The notes: generated from the sequence alone by a model not told the origin. Shown: positions 1 through 9,188, counted from the first letter of the stretch. The stretch: DNA of 64,000 nt from Bacteroidia bacterium (GCA_020054095.1 JAGVMA010000031.1:62001-126000); one strand, 5' to 3'. Made by a program: numbers and translations.

Positions 1-333
1 TTGGGAATGTTTTATCAGAACACAAAACAATTAGATAAAGCAGGAGAAGTTTATGAGCAGATACTAAAGATTGATTCGAACCATGTGTTCACAATATACA
101 ATAAGGGTTATATCCAGTTAGTTGAAAACAATAATCCTAAAAATGCAATTCGTTTTTTCATCCGTGCCTCACAATTAGATCCTGACTATTCAAGTGCTAT
201 TTATATGCGCGGCTTGTGTTACGAAAAATTGGGCGATAAAAAATTAGCCGCAACTGATTATAATGCAACGCTAATCATAGAGCCAAGTAATTCACTTGCT
301 TTAGAAGGACTTAAGCGGCTGTCAAAAAAATAG
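1..333 (+). CDS. TPR-repeat protein, 3' part (5' end outside window)
   Basis: The reading frame is open from the first base of the window, so this is probably the C-terminal part of a longer protein; the TTG at base 1 need not be the start. The visible 110 residues hold about three tetratricopeptide (TPR) helical pairs, for example around residues 13-32 (A.EVYEQILKID) and 47-66 (AIRFFIRASQLDPDY), with the usual Ala, Gly, Tyr and Pro spacing. TPR arrays serve protein-protein contacts. Nothing visible gives a specific partner. It ends 66 bases before the ABC exporter gene, which has its own promoter-like element, so the two need not be co-transcribed. Confidence 0.75.
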   Translation: MGMFYQNTKQLDKAGEVYEQILKIDSNHVFTIYNKGYIQLVENNNPKNAIRFFIRASQLDPDYSSAIYMRGLCYEKLGDKKLAATDYNATLIIEPSNSLALEGLKRLSKK

Positions 334-373
334 TGTGTAGTTGTTAAATCTTATTTGATATAACAATAAAAAT

Positions 374-381
374 TACCTTTG
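374..381 (+). promoter_or_regulatory. Bacteroidetes -7 promoter element (TACCTTTG)
   Basis: An exact match to the phylum's TAnnTTTG -7 consensus lies 18 bases before the ABC exporter start. No convincing -33 TTG element was identified at the usual distance. Confidence 0.55.
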
Positions 382-399
382 CCAGTCAAAATTAATTAG

Positions 400-2187
400 A
401 TGGCAAAACGCAATACCGATCATTTACCAAATGCAAAGATTACAGGCAGTACATTAAAAAAAGCTGCACGTGTTTTTGAATTTACAGGCAAGCATAAATG
501 GAAATTATATTTAGGATTATTTTTTCTTTTGCTCACTGGCGGTACCGCTTTGCTTTTTCCTATGTTGTTAGGCGGATTGGTTAAAACCATCGAACAAAAA
601 GATTTTAGCCAAATTGACCAAATAGGATTTTTCTTAATTGTTGTACTATCTCTCCAGTCCGTATTTTCATATTTCAGAATTTACTTGTTTGTAAATTATA
701 CTGAAAATACCTTAGCTTCACTTAGGCAAGCGGTATATGCGCACATGATAAGATTACCAATGTCGTTTTTTGTTCAAAAGCGTGTGGGCGATTTAAACAG
801 CATGATGTCGTCAGATATTTCGCAAATACAAGACACACTAACAACTACTATCGCAGAATTTTTGCGGCAAATTATTTTAATTATCGGTGGAATTATACTG
901 CTGCTGTTTCTTTCTCCAAAACTCACGCTGCTCATGTTGGCTATTGTTCCGGTGGTAGCAGTAGCGGCAGTTGTATTTGGCAGATTTATTCGTAAAACAT
1001 CGAGGCAAATACAGGATAAAATTGCTGAGTCGAATACAATTGTGGAAGAAACTTTGCAAGGTATTGCTAATGTAAAAGCATTTGCAAATGAAATTTATGA
1101 GAACATGCGTTACAGAAAAAGTACCGAAGAAATTGTTCGCAATGCAATTAGAGGTGGAGTTTACCGTGGCGCTTTTGCATCGTTTATTATTTTTTGTTTG
1201 TTTGGTGCTATTGTGGCTGTTATTTGGTTTGGTGTTAACCTCGCTTCAAAAAACCAGCTTTATATTGGCGATTTAATTTCTTTTATTTTATACTCTGCAT
1301 TTGTGGGCGCTTCGTTTGGAGGTGTAGCCGAGTTGTATGCACAGATACAAAAAGCAGTAGGTGCCACTGAACGAGTTTTTGAAATCTTAAATGAGCAAAC
1401 CGAAAATTTAGAATTTAAGAAGTTAGACGAAAGTATTCGGATAAACGGAGAAGTAGAGTTCAGAAACATTGCATTTAGTTACCCTTCCAGAAAAGAATAC
1501 GAAGTTTTAAAACAAATTAGTTTCATTGCTAAAAAAGGCGAAACAATTGCAATCGTTGGCCCAAGTGGTTCAGGTAAGTCAACCATCGCTTCGTTGCTTC
1601 TCCGTTTTTACGATGTAAACGAAGGGGCTATTATTATTGATGGTAAAGAATCGCAACTGTATTCGCTTACCGATTTAAGAAATAACATGGCAATAGTTCC
1701 GCAAGATGTTTTGTTGTTTGGCGGATCTATTAAAGAAAATATTGCTTACGGGAAGCCCGATGCCACAATGGAAGATATAATTAATGCTGCAAAGCAAGCA
1801 AATGCATTTGATTTCATTAACAGTTTTCCCGAAAAATTTGAAACAATAGTAGGCGAACGTGGAGTAAAATTATCGGGCGGACAGCGCCAGCGAGTAGCTA
1901 TTGCAAGAGCAGTATTAAAAAATCCATCTATACTTATATTGGATGAGGCAACAAGTTCGCTCGATTCTGAATCAGAACGAGTGGTGCAAGAAGCGCTTGA
2001 CAAATTAATGCAAGGCCGCACATCGTTTGTTATTGCTCATAGATTATCAACCATTCGCAATGCGGATAAAATTATTGTGATTGACAAAGGAATAGTGAAG
2101 GAGCAAGGCACACATGAGCAACTAATGCAAGTGCCCGATGGCTTATATGCTTCGCTCAGTAAATTGCAATTTGATTCGGTGTTGTAA
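400..2187 (+). CDS. ABC exporter, fused permease and ATPase (MsbA/lipid or multidrug type)
   Basis: This 595-residue protein is a half-transporter of the ABC-B exporter class, which works as a homo- or heterodimer in the inner membrane. Residues about 35-300 contain six hydrophobic spans. The nucleotide-binding domain follows, with Walker A GPSGSGKST near residue 387, a Q-loop (VPQDVLLFGG), the signature LSGGQRQR near 491, Walker B ILILDEATSSLDSE near 512 and the switch histidine in IAHRLSTI. The length is typical for the family. Lipid A export (MsbA) and drug or peptide export are both possible; the sequence alone does not decide. It converges on the flavoprotein gene with a gap of only 3 bases and no obvious terminator. 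Confidence 0.92.
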   Translation: MAKRNTDHLPNAKITGSTLKKAARVFEFTGKHKWKLYLGLFFLLLTGGTALLFPMLLGGLVKTIEQKDFSQIDQIGFFLIVVLSLQSVFSYFRIYLFVNYTENTLASLRQAVYAHMIRLPMSFFVQKRVGDLNSMMSSDISQIQDTLTTTIAEFLRQIILIIGGIILLLFLSPKLTLLMLAIVPVVAVAAVVFGRFIRKTSRQIQDKIAESNTIVEETLQGIANVKAFANEIYENMRYRKSTEEIVRNAIRGGVYRGAFASFIIFCLFGAIVAVIWFGVNLASKNQLYIGDLISFILYSAFVGASFGGVAELYAQIQKAVGATERVFEILNEQTENLEFKKLDESIRINGEVEFRNIAFSYPSRKEYEVLKQISFIAKKGETIAIVGPSGSGKSTIASLLLRFYDVNEGAIIIDGKESQLYSLTDLRNNMAIVPQDVLLFGGSIKENIAYGKPDATMEDIINAAKQANAFDFINSFPEKFETIVGERGVKLSGGQRQRVAIARAVLKNPSILILDEATSSLDSESERVVQEALDKLMQGRTSFVIAHRLSTIRNADKIIVIDKGIVKEQGTHEQLMQVPDGLYASLSKLQFDSVL

Positions 2188-2190
2188 AAA

Positions 2191-3678
2191 CTATAAGTTT
2201 TCGAGAGGCGTACACACGCCATCGTGGCAACGATAACATTGCAGCTTGTCTTTAAACACCGATGATTTAAACAATGGTTTGCCTAACAGCAAACGCGCAC
2301 ATTCCTGCACCCCTTCTGTAATAGATGGATGCGGATGCATCATGTTTCCTAATTCGTGTATTCCTTTGTTCATGTGGATAAGTAACGCCACTGCCTGAAT
2401 AGCGCTTGATGCGTGTTCGCCCACAGCACGCATTCCAAGCACTTGCATCTCATCGTCATCGGTTACAATTAATTTAAAAAATCCATTGGTTTTTCGCATT
2501 GCGATGGCGCGTGCAATACACGAATAGTCAACCTTTGCAATACGATAGGGAATATTTTTTGTTCTTAAATCCTGTTCGTTTTTACCCACAGCAGCCACTT
2601 CCGGATTTAAAAACATAATCGTAGATATATTTCGGTAAACCAATGGCTTTACATCTAAACCGCAAATGCGTGCAATAGCATGCCTGCCTTCACGCTCACC
2701 CACATTTACAAGCGCCACATTTGGGGTCATATCACCCACAGCCCATATATTCGGCACATTTGTTTGTGTATCATTATCCGGGATATATCCTCTTTCATCT
2801 GTTTTTACACCGGCATTTGCTAATCCCAAACCATTTGTATTTGGTACTCTTCCTATTGATAACAATGCTTTGTCTACAATTTTAGTTTCGGTTTCACCAT
2901 TACTGAATTTTAAAACGTATTTTACTTTTCCGTTTACGATTTTAATTGATTGCAGCGATGCGTTTTTGTGAACAATCACCCCCTTGCTTTCAAAATTTGT
3001 GGTTACCATTGCCGATAAATCGTCATCTTCAAACGGCAAAATACGTTCAGCTTTATCAATTAAATATACTTTTGTATTTCCATAGTTTGCAAAAATCGTG
3101 GCGTATTCGCAGCCAATAACACCGGCACCAACAATTACAAGTGACTCCGGAAATTCATCTAAATGCTCAATACCATCACTCGTTAAAATTGTTTTCTCAT
3201 CCACTACCACATCGTTTATTTTTCTGGGCGAACTGCCTGTTGCGAGTATGATATGTTCGGCAGTAATTGCTTTTACGCCCTCTTCTCGATTTATGGTTAC
3301 TGTGTTTTTATCTGCTAAGCAACCAATGCCTCGCTCGTGAGTAAATAATTTAGAGTTGGTGGCATTACGCAATAAGTTAAGATGAACATTCAGTTGAAAT
3401 TTTCGTTCAAACAAAGCATCTTCAATTACTTTTTTCGCTTCCGAGAAACGAATGTTGTAAGCAATGTTTTTTTTATCCAGTTCTTCTTTTAGTTGTGCAA
3501 ATTTACTGGAGTGTTCCCACAAAGTTTTAGATGATAATGCACCATTAAATAATCCGGCACCACCAATTTTGTCTTTTTCTATCAGAATTACTTTTTTGCC
3601 AAAATCAATAGCACGCATGGCTGCAGCATATCCGGCTGCACCACCTCCTATTACGCAAATATCATAATCAAAATGCAT
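2191..3678 (-). CDS. Dihydrolipoamide-dehydrogenase-like FAD/NAD(P) oxidoreductase lacking the redox disulfide
   Basis: The 495-residue protein has the full class I pyridine nucleotide-disulfide oxidoreductase fold: FAD-binding GGGAAG at 11-16, the NAD-binding IVGAGVIGCE motif, the second FAD motif (AVGDM) and a C-terminal dimerisation domain with the HPHPSITE segment (448-455) that provides the usual His-Glu pair. The active-site segment normally reads GGTCLNVGCIPSK; here residues 39-51 read GGAGLFNGALSSK, so both redox cysteines are replaced (Gly42 and Ala47). The C-terminal tail instead carries Cys481, Cys484 and Cys489. It is therefore unlikely to be an ordinary E3 subunit of 2-oxoacid dehydrogenases; a transhydrogenase-like or tail-thiol reductase role is a guess. 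The start codon touches the stop of the DUF3108 gene upstream, suggesting one transcript. Confidence 0.85.
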   Translation of the reverse strand: MHFDYDICVIGGGAAGYAAAMRAIDFGKKVILIEKDKIGGAGLFNGALSSKTLWEHSSKFAQLKEELDKKNIAYNIRFSEAKKVIEDALFERKFQLNVHLNLLRNATNSKLFTHERGIGCLADKNTVTINREEGVKAITAEHIILATGSSPRKINDVVVDEKTILTSDGIEHLDEFPESLVIVGAGVIGCEYATIFANYGNTKVYLIDKAERILPFEDDDLSAMVTTNFESKGVIVHKNASLQSIKIVNGKVKYVLKFSNGETETKIVDKALLSIGRVPNTNGLGLANAGVKTDERGYIPDNDTQTNVPNIWAVGDMTPNVALVNVGEREGRHAIARICGLDVKPLVYRNISTIMFLNPEVAAVGKNEQDLRTKNIPYRIAKVDYSCIARAIAMRKTNGFFKLIVTDDDEMQVLGMRAVGEHASSAIQAVALLIHMNKGIHELGNMMHPHPSITEGVQECARLLLGKPLFKSSVFKDKLQCYRCHDGVCTPLENL

Positions 3679-4484
3679 TACTTTATTTTAGAATTTATAT
3701 TGTTTCTCAGTCCCGAACACTTAGAAAGTCGCACTTTAACGCTCCCAATCACAATTGGTGTTTCTACGTATAATGGTATTTTGTTTTCATCATCTGTTAC
3801 CCACACAGTCATCCCTTCACCACCTTTAAAAATTGTGCCTTCTATTAGTAATGGTTTAAATTTTATGCAATTAAATTTTCCTAATCCTTCGGCATTAAAA
3901 ACCTCTTTGCCAATGTACCGGATATAAACAGGGTAAATTTTATTTTCGAGATAAAGCGTGATTGGTATTGTATCGTTTGGCTTGTGTGTGCTAAAATCTA
4001 TGCAACGTGCATAGTATATTGCAGTTATTACATCAATGGTGCAGGGTGTAATTTTAACAGAATCGGTTTTTAAAATTTTACCATTGTTGATGGATGTATT
4101 TGCTTTGCTCTGTTTAAAATTAAAGTTAGCTTTTTCGGTAACACTTGTCGATCCTTCGTTTTGGTAGCGAGCAAAATAAATTGGTTTAATATTTGTAGTA
4201 TCGGCATAGCTTTCAAATTTATCACGCACTTTGTAAAACCAATCGTATTTTGGGTAGGTAAATCCTATTCCGGTAAAGTGATATGCCGGAACTCTATTTT
4301 TTAATTCATAGTCAACTTTAAAAATGGCTTCACCAGCCTCCATCCAAATTACGCCCCAGTTATAATAAATTTTGTAGCTCATTATTTCGCCTTGTTTAAA
4401 TGCAGTATTTGTTACGGTGCACTGCGAGTAAGCACAAGTGGAATAAAGCACTAAAGTAACAAAATAGAAAAAATGATTTTTCAC
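3678..4484 (-). CDS. DUF3108-like exported protein
   Basis: This 268-residue protein starts with a signal peptide (charged MKNH, then a hydrophobic stretch to about residue 20 ending at AYSQ), so it is exported. The body resembles DUF3108 proteins: an early FKQGEIMSYKIYYNWG segment, aromatic beta-strand repeats, and a late VWVTDDENKIPLYVETPI segment near the C terminus. The family is predicted to be a beta-barrel-like periplasmic or outer-membrane-associated fold of unknown function. It lies upstream of the flavoprotein gene on the same strand, its stop overlapping that start by one base, but no functional link is evident. Confidence 0.75.
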   Translation of the reverse strand: MKNHFFYFVTLVLYSTCAYSQCTVTNTAFKQGEIMSYKIYYNWGVIWMEAGEAIFKVDYELKNRVPAYHFTGIGFTYPKYDWFYKVRDKFESYADTTNIKPIYFARYQNEGSTSVTEKANFNFKQSKANTSINNGKILKTDSVKITPCTIDVITAIYYARCIDFSTHKPNDTIPITLYLENKIYPVYIRYIGKEVFNAEGLGKFNCIKFKPLLIEGTIFKGGEGMTVWVTDDENKIPLYVETPIVIGSVKVRLSKCSGLRNNINSKIK

Positions 4485-4559
4485 TTCACTAAAGTAAATT
4501 AAACTTTGATTGATGTGAATGCCGTTTTTTGCATATTTTTATATGCTATCAAGTAACAA

Positions 4560-6542
4560 ATGAGGAAAGCTGCAATCATTTTATTTTTATTTTTTTCTTC
4601 TTTAATTAAGGCAAAAGATAATTTTAAGGCAAAGGATAATTTAGACAGTTTGATAAGTGCATTTTATTCTGATAAGCAAGATACGGTTCGTATTAGAACA
4701 TTGGTTAATATTTGCAAGTATTATAATTCTACCGATTACATGGATTCGCTCTTGCAATATGCCAAAAAGCTTGAGGGGATGGCGACTAAAACTAAGAGCA
4801 AACTTAACACCGCCAGGGCTTATTTTTATATAGGGTCAGCGTATCATGGCTATCAAATTTTTCCAACCGCCTTGGATTATTATTTCAAGGCACTATCTAT
4901 GGCTGAAGATTTGCAAAACAAGCCATTGCAAGTTCGAGTAAACAATCAAATTGGGATAATTTATTCACATCAAAAAAATCAAAAACAGGCGCTTAAATAC
5001 TTTATGAAATTTGCAAAAGTAGTGGAAACAATGAATGATGAAGGTACATTGGCGCGATGTTACAATAATGTTGGAATTGTTTACAAGAACTTAGGGAAAA
5101 CGGATATAGCTTCTGATTACAGTTTCAGAGCATTGAAAATTTTCCAAGAATTGAATGACAGTATGGGTATTGGTTCTTGTTACAATAATATTGGTGTTTT
5201 GCTTAATATAGATAACAATAACGAATCTGCTATTGATTATCAAACCAAAGCAATGAAGATACATCAGGCAATGGGAAATAAATCAGGTGTGGTGATTAGT
5301 AAAATGAATATGGCCGAATGTTTTTTGGCACTTAATAAACCTAACGAATCTCTAAAACTATTAAATGAGATTATGCCGGTTGCTATTGAACTCAAAGATA
5401 ATTGGCAGTTGCGCGATATTTATGATGGACTGTATAAAACGTATGAAAAATTAGGCGATCCTACTAATGCTTTTAAGTACCATAAGCTGTTTGTACAATT
5501 CAAAGACTCACTTTTTAATATGGATATTAATCAGCAACAACAGGATGCCGAAAATTCATACAAGTTTTTAAATAAAGAAAAGGAAATAGATCTACTCAAA
5601 AAAAATGATGAGATAAAAAATTTAGAATTAAGCCAAAGTAAAACACAGCGGTATATTTTAATTTTAGGTGGATTACTTGCATTAGTGACTGCATATTTGT
5701 TTTATATCCGTTTCAGGCAAAACCAAAAGCGCAATGTTTTGTTGCAGCTTCACAACGAAGAAATTACGCATCAGAAAAAAGAAATTACAGATAGTATTAA
5801 CTATGCTAAGCGAATTCAAGAATCTATTTTGCCTCCGGAGTCGCTCGTGAAAAAGCTTTTACCCGATAGTTTTGTTTTGTACAAACCAAAAGATATTGTG
5901 AGTGGCGATTTTTATTGGGTGGAAGAATGCGACAACAAAATATTATTTGCAGCAGTTGATTGCACGGGACATGGTGTGCCTGGTGCAATGATGAGTGTGC
6001 TTGGTTTTAATTTGCTTACCCAAGCAGCTAATGAAAAAAAACTTACTAAGCCATCACAAATTTTAGAACACCTTGATTGGGGAGTTGACAAAATGCTTCG
6101 GCAATCTGCACAAACATCAAGTGTGCGCGATGGAATGGATTTGCAAGTGTGTACTATTGATTTTAAAACAAATATTCTGGAGTATGCCGGTGCGTATAAC
6201 GCACTTTGGGTTGTGAAAAATAATGGCTCAGAATTTTTAGAAATAAAAGCGGATAAAAAAATAGTAGGTTTTAATTCCGGTGCCGGTACTGATGTGTTCA
6301 CTAATCATACGCTGCAACTTAGCAAAGGCGATGTGGTTTATATTTTATCGGATGGTTATGCCGATCAATTTGGCGGCCCTAATGGAAAGAAATACAAATA
6401 CAAGCCTTTAAAGGAAATGCTACTTTCAATTTCATTGCAGAGTATGGATACTCAAAAGCAATTACTCGACAGTACCATAGAAAAATGGCGCGGCAGTTTA
6501 GAGCAAGTAGATGATATATTAATTATTGGAGTGAGGGTGTAG
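4560..6542 (+). CDS. TPR sensor - transmembrane - SpoIIE/PP2C-type serine phosphatase
   Basis: The 660-residue protein has an N-terminal signal or anchor, a long TPR array (about residues 30-330) expected to lie in the periplasm, a coiled coil near 325-360, one membrane span near 364-383, a second short coiled coil carrying SINYAKRIQESILP, and a cytoplasmic SpoIIE-type PP2C phosphatase from about 440 to the end. Metal-binding motifs GDFYW, AAVDCTGHGVPGA, DGMDL and LSDGYADQFGG are intact, so activity is likely. Such proteins dephosphorylate serine on anti-sigma-factor antagonists or similar switches. An 18-base tandem duplication early in the gene (about 4608-4643) gives a repeated KAKDNF in the mature N terminus. 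A second, sensorless phosphatase with the same domain is encoded at 12533-13240. Confidence 0.9.
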   Translation: MRKAAIILFLFFSSLIKAKDNFKAKDNLDSLISAFYSDKQDTVRIRTLVNICKYYNSTDYMDSLLQYAKKLEGMATKTKSKLNTARAYFYIGSAYHGYQIFPTALDYYFKALSMAEDLQNKPLQVRVNNQIGIIYSHQKNQKQALKYFMKFAKVVETMNDEGTLARCYNNVGIVYKNLGKTDIASDYSFRALKIFQELNDSMGIGSCYNNIGVLLNIDNNNESAIDYQTKAMKIHQAMGNKSGVVISKMNMAECFLALNKPNESLKLLNEIMPVAIELKDNWQLRDIYDGLYKTYEKLGDPTNAFKYHKLFVQFKDSLFNMDINQQQQDAENSYKFLNKEKEIDLLKKNDEIKNLELSQSKTQRYILILGGLLALVTAYLFYIRFRQNQKRNVLLQLHNEEITHQKKEITDSINYAKRIQESILPPESLVKKLLPDSFVLYKPKDIVSGDFYWVEECDNKILFAAVDCTGHGVPGAMMSVLGFNLLTQAANEKKLTKPSQILEHLDWGVDKMLRQSAQTSSVRDGMDLQVCTIDFKTNILEYAGAYNALWVVKNNGSEFLEIKADKKIVGFNSGAGTDVFTNHTLQLSKGDVVYILSDGYADQFGGPNGKKYKYKPLKEMLLSISLQSMDTQKQLLDSTIEKWRGSLEQVDDILIIGVRV

Positions 6543-7076
6543 CTATTTTTTCAGCAACTGTTTTTCCAATTCTTCTTCTAATTGAAACCCTCTTAAATTT
6601 TTTGCTAAAATCACTCCTTTTGAATCAATTAACCAGTTTGCAGGTATAGAGGTTACTCCATATTTTGCGCCCGCAGTTGATTGCCATCCTTTTAAATCGC
6701 TAACATGATACGCCCATGTTAAATTATCTTTCGTGATGGCTTGCAACCATTTGTCTTTTTGTTGATCGAGCGATACACTAAAAATAGTGAAGCCATTTCC
6801 ACCTTTAAATTTTAAATCTTTATATTTGTTATATGCGGCAACCACTGCCGGATTTTCTTTTCGGCATGGGCCACACCACGATGCCCAAAAATCTATTAGA
6901 ATTACCTTTCCTTTAATTGAAGATAGAGCTAAGCTATCACCATTTTGGTTCGGGAATTTTAAATCGGGGGCAATCATACCCACTTCGGTGCCTACAGCTT
7001 GTTGTTTTTTATTGATGAAACTGTAAGCAACAGTTATAGTTGCTGTAATTGCGGCTGCAAAAATTAATTTTTTCAT
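6543..7076 (-). CDS. TlpA/ResA-like membrane-anchored thioredoxin
   Basis: This 177-residue protein has an N-terminal signal anchor (about residues 1-21) followed by an AhpC-TSA/thioredoxin domain with FWASWCGPC at 63-71, so the CxxC redox motif is intact. A cis-proline segment (SIPANWLID) follows. It should act in the periplasm as a thiol-disulfide reductase, for example in cytochrome maturation or envelope protein repair. The insertion between beta strand and helix typical of TlpA proteins is present (FSVSLDQQKDKW). The gene converges on the phosphatase gene with no gap: the two stop codons form the palindrome TAGCTA at 6540-6545. Confidence 0.88.
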   Translation of the reverse strand: MKKLIFAAAITATITVAYSFINKKQQAVGTEVGMIAPDLKFPNQNGDSLALSSIKGKVILIDFWASWCGPCRKENPAVVAAYNKYKDLKFKGGNGFTIFSVSLDQQKDKWLQAITKDNLTWAYHVSDLKGWQSTAGAKYGVTSIPANWLIDSKGVILAKNLRGFQLEEELEKQLLKK

Positions 7077-7094
7077 TTTTGTTTGAATTTAGTG

Positions 7095-8402
7095 TTATGA
7101 TTTACGTACAATTTCTGCGCCAAGTTTTTTCAGGCGTTCATCAATGTTTTGATATCCCCTGTCAATTTGATTAATATTAAATATTGTGCTTTTCCCTTCT
7201 GCCGATAAAGCGGCAATTAAGAGTGATACGCCTGCTCTTATATCGGGCGAAGCCATTTGTATTCCGCGCAAATTATATTTGCGACCTATTCCGATAACAG
7301 TAGCGCGATGGGGATCGCACAAAATAATTTGTGCGCCCATATCAATAAGCTTGTCAACGAAAAACAAGCGACTTTCAAACATTTTTTGATGTATAAGCAC
7401 ACTGCCTTTAGCTTGCGTTGCTACTACTAAAACAATGCTCAGCAAATCGGGCGTAAATCCGGGCCAAATTGCATCGCTCACGGTTAAAATTGAGCCATCA
7501 ATAAAGGTGTCTATCTCGTAGCTTTCTTGTGCCGGAATGTAAATGTCATCGCCACGGTGTTCCATTTTAATGCCAAGTCGCTCAAAAGTGCGTGGAATTA
7601 AACCGAGATTTTCGTAGCTCACGCCCTTAATTGTTATTTCACTTTGTGTCATGGCAGCCAAGCCAATAAAACTTCCAATCTCAATCATATCGGGCAAAAG
7701 CCGATGCGAAGTTCCTTTAAGATATTCTACTCCTTCAATTGTTAATAGATTAGAACCTACGCCCGATATTTTTGCACCCATGCTATTAAGCATTTTGCAA
7801 AGCTGCTGCAAGTATGGTTCGCAGGCTGCATTGTAAATGGTGGTGGTGCCTTTTGCCATAACTGCTGCCATCAGTATATTGGCAGTGCCTGTTACCGATG
7901 CTTCATCTAAAAGCATAAATGCCCCACGCAAATCATTCGCTTCTACTTTGTAAAATTCGTTTTTACTGTCGTAAATAAATTTTGCGTTTAGGTTTTGAAA
8001 ACCGATGAAGTGGGTGTCTAATCTTCGTCTGCCAATTTTGTCGCCTCCCGGTTTTGGAATGTATCCTTTTCCAAAACGGGCCAATAGTGGCCCCACAATC
8101 ATTACCGAGCCGCGCAAGCCACCGCCTTTTTTACGAAATGCATCCGAACTTAGGTAATCAATATTTACATCATCTGCTTGAAAAGTAAATTCTTCGTGTC
8201 CTGATTTTTCTACTTTCACGCCAAGTTCTTTCAATAAGTCAATGAGCTTGTTCACGTCCACAATATTGGGTACGTTGCTTATTGTAACTTTTTCGGGTGT
8301 AAGTAGCACAGCCGATATTATTTGTAGCGCTTCGTTTTTTGCACCTTGTGGTGTAATTTCTCCTTTTAATCGTTTGCCACCTTCAATTTCAAAAATTGCC
8401 AT
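7095..8402 (-). CDS. murA: UDP-N-acetylglucosamine 1-carboxyvinyltransferase, C115D-type
   Basis: MurA transfers enolpyruvate from PEP to UDP-GlcNAc, the first committed step of peptidoglycan synthesis in the cytoplasm. The 435 residues match the family's length and carry the N-terminal GAKNEAL motif, the GPLLARFG segment and the RAGVSLLIAAL segment. The catalytic loop reads PGGDKIG (residues 118-124), so the usual Cys (Cys115 in E. coli) is Asp121. Asp is known at this place in Mycobacterium and Chlamydia, where it keeps activity but prevents the covalent fosfomycin adduct. The gene lies 6 bases downstream of the DUF4290 gene and is probably transcribed with it, an arrangement common in the phylum. 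Confidence 0.97.
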   Translation of the reverse strand: MAIFEIEGGKRLKGEITPQGAKNEALQIISAVLLTPEKVTISNVPNIVDVNKLIDLLKELGVKVEKSGHEEFTFQADDVNIDYLSSDAFRKKGGGLRGSVMIVGPLLARFGKGYIPKPGGDKIGRRRLDTHFIGFQNLNAKFIYDSKNEFYKVEANDLRGAFMLLDEASVTGTANILMAAVMAKGTTTIYNAACEPYLQQLCKMLNSMGAKISGVGSNLLTIEGVEYLKGTSHRLLPDMIEIGSFIGLAAMTQSEITIKGVSYENLGLIPRTFERLGIKMEHRGDDIYIPAQESYEIDTFIDGSILTVSDAIWPGFTPDLLSIVLVVATQAKGSVLIHQKMFESRLFFVDKLIDMGAQIILCDPHRATVIGIGRKYNLRGIQMASPDIRAGVSLLIAALSAEGKSTIFNINQIDRGYQNIDERLKKLGAEIVRKS

Positions 8403-8408
8403 CTTTTA

Positions 8409-9113
8409 CTAATTCTTATTGCGGTTATTATTATTTCTGAAATTCCGATTGTTATTGTTCCGATGCTTATTGTTGCGCTTTTTGTTTTTGCTGCCATCGC
8501 CTGTAGCGCTCATGCTGCTAATTTTATTTACATTATTATTACGCATCACAAATTCGCTGCTGTGGCGCAGTGTAAAATTTTCTTTTACTTTTAATTTCCC
8601 TTTTGATAGTTCGGTAAGGTGTTGAAATATTAACTCATCATTCACTGTGTCGCGATTCCAGTTAAGGTATTGGCGTTTCATAAGATTAGCTACCAATTCT
8701 ACCAAATATGTTTTCTTTTCGCCTTCTTCCACATTTATTGCCTCTTGTATTATTCCTTCCACATATTTTCCGTAATGTTTGTATCGGATTTTTGTTGCCG
8801 GATAATCTACTTTTTCGGGTTTGCTTTCTAATTTCGCACGCGATGGAATAGGGTAGGGCGAATCAACATCTAACTTAAAATCGGATATGATGAATAAGTG
8901 ATCCCAAAGTTTATGTTTAAATTCTACAATATCGCGCAAGTGCGGATTAAGTGTTCCCATTACCTGAACCACTGCTTGTGCCGCTTTATTGCGCTCATCC
9001 CGATTTTTAATGGTGCAAATATGTGCTACCATTTTCTGCACATTTCGTCCGTATTCGCTAAAAATTAATAGCTCTTGCTGTGTATTGTATTCTAATTCTA
9101 CTTTGTTATTCAT
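8409..9113 (-). CDS. DUF4290 protein with Asn/Arg-rich tail
   Basis: This 234-residue protein fits DUF4290, a Bacteroidetes family often encoded beside murA. The N-terminal two thirds form a folded helical domain (residues about 1-190, with an LEYNTQQ start and an LWDHLF segment). The last 30 residues are low complexity, made almost only of Asn, Arg, Lys and His, with repeated NNNNRN units, which suggests nucleic-acid or surface binding by a disordered tail. No enzymatic motif is visible. The gene is upstream of and close to murA, suggesting co-expression; the function is unknown. A weak -7-like element (TACTTTTA, minus strand) lies at 9131-9138. Confidence 0.85.
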   Translation of the reverse strand: MNNKVELEYNTQQELLIFSEYGRNVQKMVAHICTIKNRDERNKAAQAVVQVMGTLNPHLRDIVEFKHKLWDHLFIISDFKLDVDSPYPIPSRAKLESKPEKVDYPATKIRYKHYGKYVEGIIQEAINVEEGEKKTYLVELVANLMKRQYLNWNRDTVNDELIFQHLTELSKGKLKVKENFTLRHSSEFVMRNNNVNKISSMSATGDGSKNKKRNNKHRNNNNRNFRNNNNRNKN

Positions 9114-9146
9114 TGGTTAATTATATTGGCTAAAAGTACTAAAAAT

Positions 9147-9188
9147 GTATTTAGTATGAAGTACAAAGTATTTAGTATGAAGTATCAA
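9147..9188. repeat. 21-base tandem repeat, two copies
   Basis: Two adjacent copies of a 21-base unit beginning GTATTTAGTATGAAGTA (9147-9167 and 9168-9188) differ only near their ends. They sit in the 130-base gap between two minus-strand genes. Nothing else is recognised in this gap. Confidence 0.85.

Noticed and set aside
9147-9188. Tandem repeat considered as part of a mobile element.
   Set aside because: Only two 21-base copies, with no inverted ends, target duplication or transposase nearby.
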